From the NCBI GenBank assembly GCA_025201765.1, contig MU623387.1, positions 62,001-126,000 on the forward strand: a DNA stretch of 64,000 nt, read 5' to 3'. Shown piece by piece: positions 35,590 through 47,120 of the stretch. Position 1 is the first letter of the stretch. Each line of letters begins with the position of its first letter. The notes beneath the pieces are model-generated. The model made no database searches, was not told where the DNA came from, and saw only the letters and a program-made list of their open reading frames with translations. The stretch comes from Daldinia sp. FL1419 (taxonomy: Eukaryota; Ascomycota; Sordariomycetes; Xylariales; Hypoxylaceae). The position numbers and the translations under genes were made by a program.

Positions 35590-36710
35590 TGTAAGATATT
35601 TGAAGTAGGAAACGGTATTCAGAGTATGGTGTCTTGTGGTGTTATGCTGTGATGGTCGAGAATGATACAATCTGATGGTCAGAAGACGAAACCTTTATTT
35701 ATACGCGTTTCTATCTCCTATATTCTCTCTATCTGGATTATCTAGAGTCACGATGACGATCATGAAAATAGTGACTTTCATTTTTCACTACTTGACTCTA
35801 TAATTGCAGATCTCGTCTATGCCTTCGTGGCAGAGCTACCAATTTCCATTGATAATAACGTTTCTTTCGACATCTCTCCCATTCAACCTCAACGTCAATA
35901 GGAATAAAGCGTTGGCAGTATGAGATCATCGCTTGGGTTTATCATTGCCTACAAAAGAAGTTCACAATCAGACGATATGGAGAGCCGCAAGCAAGGCTTC
36001 AGTTTGTATGGGAAGGATTGGCCAGTGAAGTCATAGCTGAGCTGTTGAGCTGGGGTCTGTTCGGTCTATTTTTAGATTCAGCTGGGGGCACCGGATCAAG
36101 CGGCTGAACGGCCAGACGGCATGGGAATATGCACCTTGAAGATACATACATAGTTGGAGACAAGCAATCTGGGGATCGTCATAACTTTATCAATTATGCT
36201 TATTTGATGGAAACTCTATACTGAAGCCTAAGTGGTCAGGTCTATTAGTATTCTCTGTAATATTTCTATACGCGGTTCCTTTTACAGCCATCGTAATAAA
36301 TACTTGATATCCACCACGTGCGGAACTTGAAATTTTACTGTCTACATAGTAGCTTTAGCTTTTTCGAAGATAGAATAGGGGAGATATACCGCCTCGTAAA
36401 CATAGCTCAGCCTCCTTGCGGTGAGGTGTCAAGGCAAAGATCGAGATCAACCACTATGGATATCCACGTGCGGTCGTTTCGCAGTTCCTGGATCACGTCA
36501 TAGTAAACGCGTTCAAAGGTGGATAGTTAAATCTACGTATTATGATCTTCAACTTGTTTCTGGTTGTTGGCGAGACCGAGAACGAGCGTCACGTGTATGC
36601 TACTTAATATATCATTCACCGGATGTGCAATAATAGAAGATGTAAGTAATGGTCTTAGGTTACCTATCCCTATCTGCCTCCCCATCATAAACCGCCAGAA
36701 GAAAAATAAT

Positions 36711-36732
36711 GATGATGATGATGATGATGATG
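36711..36732. repeat. GAT microsatellite
   Basis: About seven consecutive GAT units ahead of GGTAATAATAATACC. Confidence 0.9.
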
Positions 36733-36921
36733 GTAATAATAATACCTAGCAGACCGGGCTCATGGTATGTTTCTATCTGTGGTTTGGCTTTGGCATAGCA
36801 AAGATACCAGTGTCTCGGCTAAGTTGCAGGGCTATTCCCAGTCCCTTAGTCGTTCTAGTTGTCCTGGCAACGGGAGGATAGTTTACTTGGCGTGTTTATT
36901 AACTGCCCGTCCACCTACCCA

Positions 36922-37017
36922 CCTACTCGTCAGGATTCCAAACATCCGACCTTTACCGAGGCTTCGCCTCTCAGGTCAGGGACTTTAAGATGGTAACGAA
37001 CTTTAAGATGGTAATTT
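36922..37017 (+). repeat. Left terminal inverted repeat, 96 bp
   Basis: Identical to the reverse complement of 37439-37534. Contains CTTTAAGATGGTAA twice near its inner end. Confidence 0.95.
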
Positions 37018-37438
37018 CTTGATATACATAATTTAGTGTGTGGATCCCACCAAAACTTAAGTACTACTGGAATTAAGAATCTTTTTATTAGTTGCAACCA
37101 CACCTAACCTCAAATATCTATATTTCAACGTAGCATTCAACAACCAACAATTCAATCCCAGGTCTCTAGAAACGAGTATAATGGAGACGAAAGCAAGTGC
37201 TTTGATTCTAACAACTTATTAAACGATATTATCGAGTAAATAGAGCATAAATTAATATTTGTATAGTATTTGGTGTGTGTAAGTGAAGCATTTGTGAGTC
37301 TTACGATATTTGAATAAATGGAGGGGTTTTTTACATAATTAGGTATTAGGGGGTAGGAAATATGCATGCAATTGATATTATTCGTTTCAATTGAAATACA
37401 AGTTTTTGTATGGGGAGCGCTAGTAAAATTTAGTACCA

Positions 37439-37534
37439 AAATTACCATCTTAAAGTTCGTTACCATCTTAAAGTCCCTGACCTGAGAGGCGAAGCCTCGG
37501 TAAAGGTCGGATGTTTGGAATCCTGACGAGTAGG
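37439..37534 (-). repeat. Right terminal inverted repeat, 96 bp
   Basis: Reverse complement of 36922-37017 without a mismatch; the identity ends at CCTACTCG on the outside and GGTAATTT on the inside. Confidence 0.95.
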
Positions 37535-38112
37535 CGCCCTTTAACTGTTCGGTTGTGTTTGTCGCTCAAGCAATATCAGAACTCAAATCGATTCCAAATA
37601 AGATTTCCTCGCAGCTTTACTTCGTATATATGAGCATAGTAACGAAAGCTACTCCTATTCATTCCAATCACTCGACCTCTTTTGTCGGTCAAGGCGCCCG
37701 GGGTAACAGCTGCCCTGAACCCCGCCCGCGACAAAGTATATCCTTGAATCATATGTAAAACAGAAGTTGTCAATTACTAATTTTTTTTTTCTATTTAGGA
37801 TATCGAGTTTGCTGATGGACCAGCTTAGTATTTCGCTTTGTCCTCCATACTCCAAAGTTTAGGGCAAGAAAACAATAGATACCCAATAATTGGTAAATTG
37901 ATTGTGTCCGAGACTCAAGCGCTACTACAGTCAATTGTTACAAGAATTCGTTGCAAATCAAGTCAATAGCGAGTCAAATGTGGATTAAGATAGTGATTAC
38001 GGTATATAAAGAACATAGGCAGTCTAGGGAAGATTACAAAAGTTATCATATCCCCAAGCCCGCCTCTTGGCAGGACAATATCGCGCTTACCTGGCAGCGT
38101 CTCTCTTAAGTT

Positions 38113-39411
38113 TTAGACACTCGGCCTGTTGCTCCACGACTCGGTAGATAAAGTCACCCAAGTATAGAAATCGGAGACAAGGTACAGGTTATCGGCGATT
38201 ATGGCTGCCCATATCTTCGAGCCGCAGTACGGAAATCGTAGGTAGAACCTATAAAGGCCAGTAAACCAATTATACAGAACGTAAAGGAGTAGAATCAACG
38301 CTATCCAAGGAAAGTTTACCCACAACCTATACCAGAGGTATGTCCGAACGATGGTGAAAATAGGGGTTATCATGCCCGCAGCCATCTTTCGAGCCATATA
38401 GGGTGCTGTTATCTTCATCCTACGATATCCTGGCTCGTACAGGAGGCAAGTTAGTCGCAGCCTAAGGCCTGATCGGTACCATCTTTTACTCTGGTGAGCG
38501 AAGGCATTGGTTTGCATCAAACTAGTCAAAACTCGGGCTTCGGGTACGAGCTGGATACCAATCCTCCATTGTCTTGGTAGGACGTGGGACTTGTGTTGAT
38601 CGGTTCGGTGATGCTTAAAGAGGATGTACCGTGTGATGAACCCGTCGTCACCGGTATTCTGAACCACCCCGTCCCATAAATCGTGCAGGAAGTAGTGTTG
38701 AAAATACGAGTCCTTGATTATCTCGGCTCTCAGAAGCATCGTGAGACCCGAGACCGTGAAATTTGTAGAGCGGTCGGCGGCATAAAAAGCAGCCATACCG
38801 GTTTCCCGCCTTTGTCGTATTCTAAGAGCGGCGACCTCCCAGCCGGTAATGACGTGGGATTTTCGGCGTTCTTCCGGTACGTACGAGTCGATGGGACCGC
38901 CGACGAGACCTATGTCGTCTTGTTGAAAAGGGGCTAGTAAATTTATTAGGACGTTTTCCGTTGTCCATAGGGCGTCGTCGTCGACGAGTGCGATTATCCC
39001 ACCTGTTGTTCGGTTAATACCTTCACATAGCTGAATTCGCTTATTAGCTTCTGGCGCAGATACAACAAGAATTCTCGCGCCGCTGTTTTGCCTCGCCTCT
39101 TTGACACCAGGGGCAGTTTCCAGGTCATGCCGTAACCTGGCTAGCTGGTTACCAACGGTCACGAATATCACCTCACGGGGCTTGTTACTGAGCCAAGTTA
39201 CAAGGTTTCGAGGGAGGCTTTCGTCCCAGTCAATGGTTGGCACCACAATAGAAACGTCGGATGGGGAGGAGCGAGCATCGCCGGTTTTCGGTAGAGGGAA
39301 GGGTTGGTAACTCGCTGCGAGTTTCGCCCCTTGCTTACCGTCAATGTAATCCCAGATGTAGAGGCCTATGAGAAGGCCTGATTCGAAAGCCTGGATGGAT
39401 GGAGTAAACAT
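38113..39411 (-). CDS. Family GT2 processive glycosyltransferase
   Basis: A single exon of 432 residues from ATG 39411 (MFTPSIQAF); the frame stays open upstream, but the extension lacks similarity. The GT-A fold shows SIVVPTIDWDESL, the substrate-binding GIIALVDDDALW, GLVGGPIDSY, the acceptor-binding TGDDGFITRYI, and a QSKRW motif (Q-x-x-R-W type) typical of processive beta-glycan synthases. At least three hydrophobic segments follow near the C-terminus (AAGMITPIFTIVRTYLWYRL, FPWIALILLLYVLYNWF). It therefore resembles the fungal Cps1/hyaluronan-synthase-like branch, which acts at the plasma membrane and uses a UDP-sugar. The exact polymer is not known. The catalytic residues visible are intact. 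Confidence 0.87.
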   Translation of the reverse strand: MFTPSIQAFESGLLIGLYIWDYIDGKQGAKLAASYQPFPLPKTGDARSSPSDVSIVVPTIDWDESLPRNLVTWLSNKPREVIFVTVGNQLARLRHDLETAPGVKEARQNSGARILVVSAPEANKRIQLCEGINRTTGGIIALVDDDALWTTENVLINLLAPFQQDDIGLVGGPIDSYVPEERRKSHVITGWEVAALRIRQRRETGMAAFYAADRSTNFTVSGLTMLLRAEIIKDSYFQHYFLHDLWDGVVQNTGDDGFITRYILFKHHRTDQHKSHVLPRQWRIGIQLVPEARVLTSLMQTNAFAHQSKRWYRSGLRLRLTCLLYEPGYRRMKITAPYMARKMAAGMITPIFTIVRTYLWYRLWVNFPWIALILLLYVLYNWFTGLYRFYLRFPYCGSKIWAAIIADNLYLVSDFYTWVTLSTESWSNRPSV

Positions 39412-41176
39412 TGCGGTTTGGCGAGCTTCCCATGGGGCTAGTCTGTCGTGACATATATTAGGGGTTAAGTTTGCTTGCCGTGAGGAAGATTTCGAATGCT
39501 GCCAAATGGTTATATATATCGCGAGGAAACAAGCAACATGCACACATATTGCTCTCTCACAGTGGTGGGTGTAATAACACAGTATTTGCTTCGTCACGGA
39601 TATATATTCAGCATGATTGTATGCTATCAGACTCAACTACCCCTATCGTTTACGGAGAACTGCCACGTTTAATGCAGCGAAACCGTGTGGTTGTGATTGT
39701 TGGGAAGCAACAATTCTAGTGATCCGAAGGCTGTGTATGCCTTGGTCATTGATGTAACCAACTATTAATAGACTTTCGTGGTTCATAGAACACCTCTAAT
39801 CACGTCCGTGTATACCTACCTGGTAGGTAGGCATCTTCAAAGGGGCTAGACGCATTTTTCAGCTTTGCTTGAGGAGTTCTTTCCTAGACCTCGACCATAT
39901 TGTACGAAGTAGGCACATGACTATCGGGGCCTGCATGGGGGCCGATGTTTTCATCACATACGGGTTGAATGTATACAGGTCGTATGCACGTTGGAATATA
40001 AGGGCCCTGCAACGTGCCTAGCCATCATAAGCTCAGTTCTGGCTCAGTTTGCAGTCGGGAGATGGTTAATTCAAATATTTTCTGCGTACTACGGGTCTTT
40101 AGTGTCACGACTGCATAGTAGGTAGAGACTTATAGTAAACGACCTACTAAGGAGTCAAACATATCTAATTAATTCACATAGCTATCTAGACATGTAAGTC
40201 TTACTGCGATTCGGAAATGGTTTTTGTGGTATAGAGAGTATACATATGTTGGTCTTGGGAGCTTCTATAGGAATAACTAGGTGTATATTCAAAAAGTAGA
40301 GAGGGTACACGTACTAGACCCGGATATTTGGATAGGTACCTACTAATTGGACTGATGTCAACTCGCGATCAATTCCGCTAATGCAACCCTCCACTTATCG
40401 GAATTTTTCCTGGATGTACACTAACCTAGGTTAGGTAGTACCTATTTAAGTGATTTCCATAGGTACGTGGTACGTGCTTGTACGGATTACCTTAGCAGAC
40501 CATACCTAGGTAGCATCTAGGCTTGTACATGTATTTTGTATGTGTCTAGGTAGAATAAACTTCAACCAGCAGAAAACATTAAATGCCATATGGCATATCG
40601 GTCTTTAGAATGACGTACCTGGTTGTCCGGGTTGTATGTGCAAAACTGAAAAAATAGGAAAGTACTTACGTATCTAGGGGTGTAACTACTACTGTACAAG
40701 CAGTCGCACCCCACCCCCCACCTTTCGCAGTCCATATCTTGGCACGTAAACATCGACTTATTAGTCTCTCCTCCATCTTTCCTTTTGTTTTGTTTTATCA
40801 ACAGAAACCACACAGCTTCAGATCCAACATATGACTTTGTCAACCAGCTACTTCTAAAGCTTTTTTTCGCAAATTTAACACTGCTTCATTGCAAACACTG
40901 CATTGAGATTACCTGATTTCAAACATTACTGCTCCTGCTTTGGTTTTAATCATCGTTTGGACGCGTCTTTCCTCTATCGTCGCATCTGCTCGGCAACGCC
41001 TGCAGTTTCCACCTTCTTGCACCTCTCTTTTAATATCGCGATTGAACCGCTCGTCTATAATCGCGCGCTTCTTAACGCGTCTTTTGATGCTACGCATCGC
41101 TATACCGCCTTAGTTGGTACATTTAGTTATTACCTTTCGATTCCATCCTAATCGCGTTTAACGCGTGACGGATCAC
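39412..41176. other. Intergenic, divergent region
   Basis: Between the GT2 gene (minus) and the spindle-pole gene (plus). Rich in CCTAGGTA/GGTACCTA motifs at 39811-39833 and 40330-40550. The part after 40860 looks like a 5' UTR (C/T-rich). No gene recognised. Confidence 0.55.
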
Positions 41177-44100
41177 ATGGAGTCGAAGACGAGCAGATAT
41201 CAGTCTCGCATCCTTAGGGAGATGCATCAGAATACCGAGAATCCTTTTAATTCACCGCCCTCCTCTACCGGTTCTCACGGAACCATCACACTTACCTCTA
41301 ATATTACCGGTCCTCAAGGCGAATCGACGCGACGAATGGACGACCTATCTATCAACCTACCGAGCCAATCCGCCATGCGCAACGCCAAGGCTCCTCAACC
41401 ATCTGTCCTAAATATCAATACTTCCGTCCTGGGACGAACTTTCCCCGAATGGAGCCGTTGGAATCACGACGGACCCGAAGAGGAGAAGGACATGTGGGAA
41501 AATGCTAGTGACGATGTCCCTATCCCTAAGGGAAAGGAGAACATGACACCAATTGGAAGCCCCGACTCATCAGTGGTCGCTACCCATAGAATGGATGGGC
41601 CTGACAGAACCAGGGTGAGTAGGCACTTTCTAAATTATATTAAACCTCGATGTGCCAAGCTGCAAATGCCATTTTCTGTATTAGAGAAGCTAGAGGGTTC
41701 GAGGCAGGATATCCTCTCCCTTACCCAACAGCTCCGAGATACGAGCAGGAAAGTCGAACAAGCTGCAGATTCTGCTCGTGTCGCACGGACGAATCGACCA
41801 CTCTAGGCGAGTGGTCTCCGGACGCATACCCGCAAATATAGGACTGATCCTTCCCTTTCGAGCGAGGCTACGGGACATGCCCAAAGCTCACGCTCATGCG
41901 ATGATATCTTGCCTGCTGCACAGAGTGTTACTTTCGAGGAAACTGTAGTTTCTTCTCCCGATTCCGTTGATATTTCTATTGCCGAGTCTTCTATTTCCAG
42001 CATTATCCTTGGTTCCCCTGTTTGTGCTTCTACTCCTCGACGCTCTTGCTTACGCAATCGTTCTGTAACACAGCCTGGGCTTCGACAGCCTGTTCGTTTT
42101 GATGATTCTGTTGTGAAGCAATATGTAACTTTTTTTTTCTCTTCGTTATGGTAATTCGTTAGCTAACCGTTATGTTAGGTTGGAAATACAAAAGCAACAA
42201 ATACAGCCAAAGACCGAATCAACGCGCCAGAGCGAGGCCCCCTCCGAACAAGAGCTCAGATGCAACCGCGAGTCGATGACGAGTCTGAATGTTCATTAGA
42301 TTTCTCCGAACCGCTGGTACAGCCCCGACATGACCCGGAGGAGCAAGGAAACCGTCAACAGTTGCCGGCATCCAACATCGCGAAAAAGTCTAAACCACGA
42401 CGTGGCAATGTCACTGCCCTGCTTGAGACGCTTAAAACGGCCCAAACTAAGCAGGCCGAATCCAAAGAACAGCAATCCAAACAGATTTCGCCCAAGTCAC
42501 AGTTCCCAGCACAACTACAAAATGTCGCCAAGGCCCACCCGGAGCGCGAATCAGAAATGGGATATATGGCTAGCCCTACTACACCTAATCAGACCGCCCG
42601 CTCTTTCTTTATACCTAATCTTTCCTACATGAACGACTTCCTATCGGGTGCTCTGAAACTATCGTCCTTTCGGAATGGCATGCCTGTCTTCGTCAAGCAC
42701 GGCAAAGTCCATGACCGCGAGTCTATGATTTACTCAGATCATCACGCCGACATCGAAGCACTCTCGATTCCCGAAGACGAAGAGAAGATTTTTGTGTCAT
42801 TGGATAAGATCAAAGATGAGATCCACGCCCTAAAGGAACATGACGAGCTGGTTTCGAAACAAGCCGAACAACTTCAAGAAGAAGTTGAAGAACTACACGT
42901 ACAGATAACCAAATACAAGTCTCGGAAGGACAGTGCTATGGGCTCCGATTCTGAGAGTTCTATAATCGACTATCTCAGTGCACAGAAAAATCGTAAGTTA
43001 TTTGGCGGTTCCTTAAGATCGTCTAACATGTTGCTAACCGAGTTTCTAGAATTGGAAGAACAAGTCAGCGCTCTTCAAGCCCGCCTGGATAAGGCAAACC
43101 GCAAGATTAGTATCAACGAGATCCATACCGGATCATACATTGCTGAGCGTGATGAAGCTCTCAAGACCTCGACCGAGCATTTGGATAAAATTAAGCAGCT
43201 CCAATCCGAACTTAACGCGGCCCGTCGACAACTCAAATCGATGCGTAATGATGATTCTCAGGACGGCAACACGCTCGAGGCAGAGAATAGATCTCTACGT
43301 AAGGATAACAGCTTGATCCGACAGAAGTGGAAATCTCTACTGGAAGAGAACCAGTCGCTTCGGGAACATAATGGAGATATATCCCAACAAAATGAAGATC
43401 TCCAGAAAGAACTAAAAGCAACTAAAGCGGAGTTGGAAACGCTCCGGCGCGAGTGCCAGCTCCTTTCAGAAGAGAAGAACGTGCTCAAGCAAGACAATCT
43501 CAGTCTCGAACGCCAAAATGACGAATTTTTCAATGACTTCAAAGTTATCAAGCAACAAAACACACTGCTTGATCGACGAGCGCGCGGCCTACAAGGCAAT
43601 GTTGCCCAATTGCAGGGGTTGCTTGGTGCTACTGACGTTGGGGGTAGCGGGGTGTCTAGCGATTTCAAGGATAGCAAGCACCGCCTTGAGGTACAGAACC
43701 GCGAGCTTTCGAAGAAAAACGCCGAGCTTCAACAACAGATTATTGATCTAGAAGCCGATTTTGCATCCAAGCGAGTAGCTTTTGAACAGGAGAAACGCCG
43801 ACTTGGTCGCGCAAACGTGCGTTGCCAGGAGCAGTTCGATCATCTCAGCGAGCGATTTGAGCGGATACTAAAAGAAAGCAAAGATGAAGTTGCTATGTAT
43901 GAAGATCAAAAGACAGCCTTGACGCAGCAATTGGAGCTTATCGCCGACAAGGAGTCAGCTCTAGCAGACAAGCTGAAGAAGAGCGCTATGCACGAGGCTA
44001 AGCTTCAGTCTGAACTCGATCGGAGAACAGACGCTATTAACGAAGCTCGTCAGATTACTCAGGAAATCAAGGACTTCATGAGTACTGTGAACAAGAAGCA

Positions 44101-45379
44101 TGCGAAGACAACGCGCACCGCCGAGCCAAATGGTAAATCGGCCGCCAGTGAGACTACAGCTAGGAGCACCACGTCTCAGACCGATATACCCATGCAGGAC
44201 GACTATACACAACAGATCGATCTCACGCAGGGCTCCGACTTTGCAAGCATCTTCACGCAAGGTGAAATGCATAAACTACGAGATGCTCTCCATCAAGTTC
44301 GAAACGACGCTCGCGCTCAACAAGACGACTTGAGCGACGACGGATCGTTATTTAACGATGATGATATTAGCGAACCAGCTAGCCCAAGCCTTCCACCACT
44401 TTTCGTGCCCAATGGTCGACAGCAATCTACCAACTCACAAGGGGTGGTCTCTGGTACTTCTAAGGGTCGAACAGGGCCAGGTAAATCCCAGCCTGTCGGG
44501 ATTTTGAAGGAATCTCAGCCTTCTCGTTTGAACTCTCAGAAACAGAAGTCAAATCGCACAGCGGCAGAGACAGGATTTGAGGAAACGCAAGATCGGAACA
44601 AAACGACCGACTCCGCCGCTGGTGTGCGGAAGTCAAAAGATGACATCAACCCACGAAAAGTTTCCTTTGGTCTAAAGGAAGCAGAGCTCACGGGACGATT
44701 CAGCGTCAAGTCGGGACTAAGCGTTCCAACTGAGGCCTCGGACAGTGGACGATTCGATATTGATACGGATCACGAAGATAACATGACATCGGCTTTATTC
44801 ATTGACGACATCACACTCGGCCAGAAGAAGACAGCGGAGAAGCAGAATGCGAAAACTTCCAAGAATGAACTTTCTAAGGACGCCAAACGTGTTCTCGACA
44901 ACCTTTGTCGCGACCACGACTGTGGCAATTGCATTGTCTGTTCGCGAATTAGCTCTCGTGGCCAGAGACCTATTCGTGCCAAGAAGCCAATCCCCGTTAC
45001 GGACCGAGTTGCGGAGAACGAAGAATATGAAGATCAGAACACGATGCGTCCGTCGCAAGACCCGGCCAAGGCTTTGGCCAAGGTTATCAGGTCTTTGGAG
45101 GACGAGGAAATACATTACAGGGATTCCATGAACAAGAAGGCCGAGGAATTCGATAAATGCGACCCGTCAATCAACCGTAAGGCGTGGAAGCGATTAGGGG
45201 ATGAGATCGAGAGAATTAGGAAGATAAGGGACCTAAAGAGAGATCAGATCTATTACCTGTACGATGCCCTTGAAGGGCAGAAGGCTAGCGGCCAGGAGAT
45301 GACGTCGGACTTTGTAGACTACACCATATACGGTGCTATGAGTAAGGATCATTCATGGAACGGCGTCATCGATTTCTGA
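41177..45379 (+). CDS. Spindle-pole-body coiled-coil protein with Cep57-type domain
   Basis: Predicted exons are 41177-41614, 41807-42124, 42179-42992 and 43050-45379, giving 1299 residues. The head carries a motif seen in fungal spindle-pole proteins (SVLGRTFPEWSRW). A mid segment SFFIPNLSYMNDFLSG leads into MPVFVKHGKVHDR, followed by ~500 residues of coiled coil with heptads, an LCRDHDCGNCIVC cysteine motif and a Cep57 microtubule-binding-type end (KALAKVIRSLEDEEIHYRD...KRDQIYYLYDALEG). The relatives I know are Ppc89-like and Cep57-like proteins of the centrosome or SPB. Intron 2 (54 nt) and intron 3 (57 nt, GTAAGT, GCTAAC, TCTAG) are well supported. Intron 1 (192 nt) is inferred from an in-frame TAG at its last bases. 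Confidence 0.85.
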
Positions 45380-45716
45380 GGGGAGGCGTAACGAGCATTC
45401 GGGGTTTGTCTTGATTATACCACTGGGGGTGGTAATTTGTTGGAAGGGCTTGATGGTTTATGGTTACAGGAGTTTTCGGGTTGATTCCCCAGGGTCACGA
45501 GGCTCATGCATGGTTAGGGTTTTAAAACGGAGTCTGCATAAAATGCACACTGTATAATTAGGAGCCTCTTGTGAGGGTCACACCTAGGTTACGCGCATCC
45601 GCGAGGGGAGCGCCTCTACATTGCATAATGGAATGAATTATGTAACCCCTATGTTGACAGTGACTTTTTGGCCCATGTTTTTGCAGTTGCCTAGTAACAA
45701 ATATTCGTTCAGTCTA
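45380..45716. other. Intergenic region between converging genes
   Basis: 337 bp between the stop codons of the spindle-pole gene and the MFS gene; must hold both 3' UTRs. Nothing else seen. Confidence 0.6.
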
Positions 45717-47120
45717 TTATAGGGCCCTCATTGCTCGTTTCCCCATAGTCCAGAACCAGCCCCAAGCACCGAGGGTCGCAGTTAACCCAGTATATATGAC
45801 CATAGGACCATATTGCGTAGCGTAGCCCGAGAATTCCTCGGCCTTTAACCGGTTCGCCTCGAGTAAAGCTCCACCTATTGGGCCGCTTAGCACGAAGCCA
45901 AGGCCTCGACCGCCGAGCAGCATGCCAAAGATCAAACCAGTATCCATAGCGCCATCGCGACGTTTCATCTCTTGCAGGATGCCGGACCAGGTGGAACTAA
46001 AACCGCCGGCGAAGAATCCGTACATGATGGTGAATACTACGAGAACGGCAACCTGGTGCCCACCTAGCCCCCAGAGGAGAAAGACTGACAGCGCGCTACC
46101 GAAGGATGATATGAGGATTACGGTGGTAGATGCGAGCCCAGTGTCGTTGAGAAGGCCGATCAGGAGCGAGCCTGGTACGGAAGCCAGGGAAATTAGAGCG
46201 AGGAATATGGGGCCCGTTATGGAAGGGAAGCCGAGCGCGTAGGCGTACGAGGCGAGGTATGTGGAAGGCATGAGGTAACCGAGGGACTGTAAGATATTGC
46301 CGCACTGTAGGGTCCAGAAGATGGAGTGGCGGGCGAAAGCGAAGGAGACGTGGCCTTGCCTTTGGCGTCCTTGCACTTCCGACGACCCAGTATCGGCGTG
46401 ACTAACTGTGCCGGGATGCTCACGCATGAGGAATAACGGCGGGATCGTAAGGAGAGCCGAGGAGACGGCATAGGCACGTAGGGTAGTGCCGACGCCGAAT
46501 CGGTTGAGCAACGCGCTTGTTAGAAATGGCATGCCGGCTCCGACGGTGCTCTTGCTCGCCCACATGGCGCCGTACGCGAGCCCCTTGCGTTCAGAGAACC
46601 ATTCGTCAAGACATAGCGACGTAGGACTGAATAGCAGACCGCATCCAATGGCATGCAATACGCCCTGCGTAGCGATGAGTTGGTGCACGGACGTCGCGAA
46701 GGATGAGGCGATAAGACAGGCCGTGGTGATGAGAAGTCCTAGAGGACCACACCAACGGCGAAGATGCGGGTACCGTGTTAGAACGATGAAAGCTACCGGC
46801 ATCATCAGGTAGAGGATACCAGTTTGGGAGTTGCCAATACTAGCGATAGTGCCGGGAGTGCCGGGGTCGTCGGGGAGTACGGCGGCCCCGTGAGTGGCGT
46901 AGTACTCTTGAAATATGCCAAAGGCGAGGGAATATCCCCATATAGGTGCCTGTATCAGCACGCAGCCGGCTAGGACAAGGTACGCTGCCTTTCCTCGGTC
47001 GGACGGTGGAATGGACGGTGGAGGCCCAGTCGGACTGCTACTGTCTTCCGCCCTAGAGGTAGAAAGACGGCCTACCTCGGACATTGGGAGGTCTCGTAGT
47101 TGGATTTCTTGTGTGGCCAT
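45717..47120 (-). CDS. MFS transporter, monocarboxylate-transporter (MCT) type
   Basis: A single exon of 467 residues, with a disordered Ser/Pro-rich head of ~40 residues and then about twelve membrane segments. Typical marks are GYSLAFGIFQEYYATH in helix 1, QTGILYLMMPVAFI, the loop between helices 2 and 3 around YPHLRRWCGPLG, and GLLFSPTSLCLDEWFSERKGLAYG in helices 4-5, a signature of fungal MCT-like permeases. The second half has LQSLGYLMPSTYLASYA and the GFFAGGFSSTW helix. Probable role: proton-linked uptake or export of a monocarboxylate or related small acid at the plasma membrane. It shares an upstream region with the Y14 gene; they are not related in function. Confidence 0.93.
   Translation of the reverse strand: MATQEIQLRDLPMSEVGRLSTSRAEDSSSPTGPPPSIPPSDRGKAAYLVLAGCVLIQAPIWGYSLAFGIFQEYYATHGAAVLPDDPGTPGTIASIGNSQTGILYLMMPVAFIVLTRYPHLRRWCGPLGLLITTACLIASSFATSVHQLIATQGVLHAIGCGLLFSPTSLCLDEWFSERKGLAYGAMWASKSTVGAGMPFLTSALLNRFGVGTTLRAYAVSSALLTIPPLFLMREHPGTVSHADTGSSEVQGRQRQGHVSFAFARHSIFWTLQCGNILQSLGYLMPSTYLASYAYALGFPSITGPIFLALISLASVPGSLLIGLLNDTGLASTTVILISSFGSALSVFLLWGLGGHQVAVLVVFTIMYGFFAGGFSSTWSGILQEMKRRDGAMDTGLIFGMLLGGRGLGFVLSGPIGGALLEANRLKAEEFSGYATQYGPMVIYTGLTATLGAWGWFWTMGKRAMRAL

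Larger units (their letters stand above)
36922..37534. mobile_element. Non-autonomous DNA transposon (MITE-like), 613 bp
   Basis: The ends are perfect 96-bp inverted repeats, 36922-37017 and 37439-37534, starting CCTACTCGTCAGG. Each arm contains a GAGGC/GCCTC mini-hairpin and two direct copies of CTTTAAGATGGTAA. The 421-bp middle is AT-rich and non-coding: no transposase motif in any frame. Long arms with repeated inner motifs resemble Mutator-type or foldback elements. I could not find a clear target-site duplication, so the exact borders and superfamily remain open. Perfect arm identity points to a recent insertion. Confidence 0.85.
35590..38112. other. Intergenic region holding a small transposon-like element
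   Basis: 2.5 kb without a recognised gene. Contains the inverted-repeat element 36922-37534 and a GAT microsatellite, both listed separately; the rest is featureless AT-rich DNA. Confidence 0.6.

Noticed and set aside
37152..37466. Protein encoded inside the inverted-repeat element
   Set aside because: The frame is AT-rich, Ser/Asn/Ile-dominated and runs into the right arm; no transposase motif.
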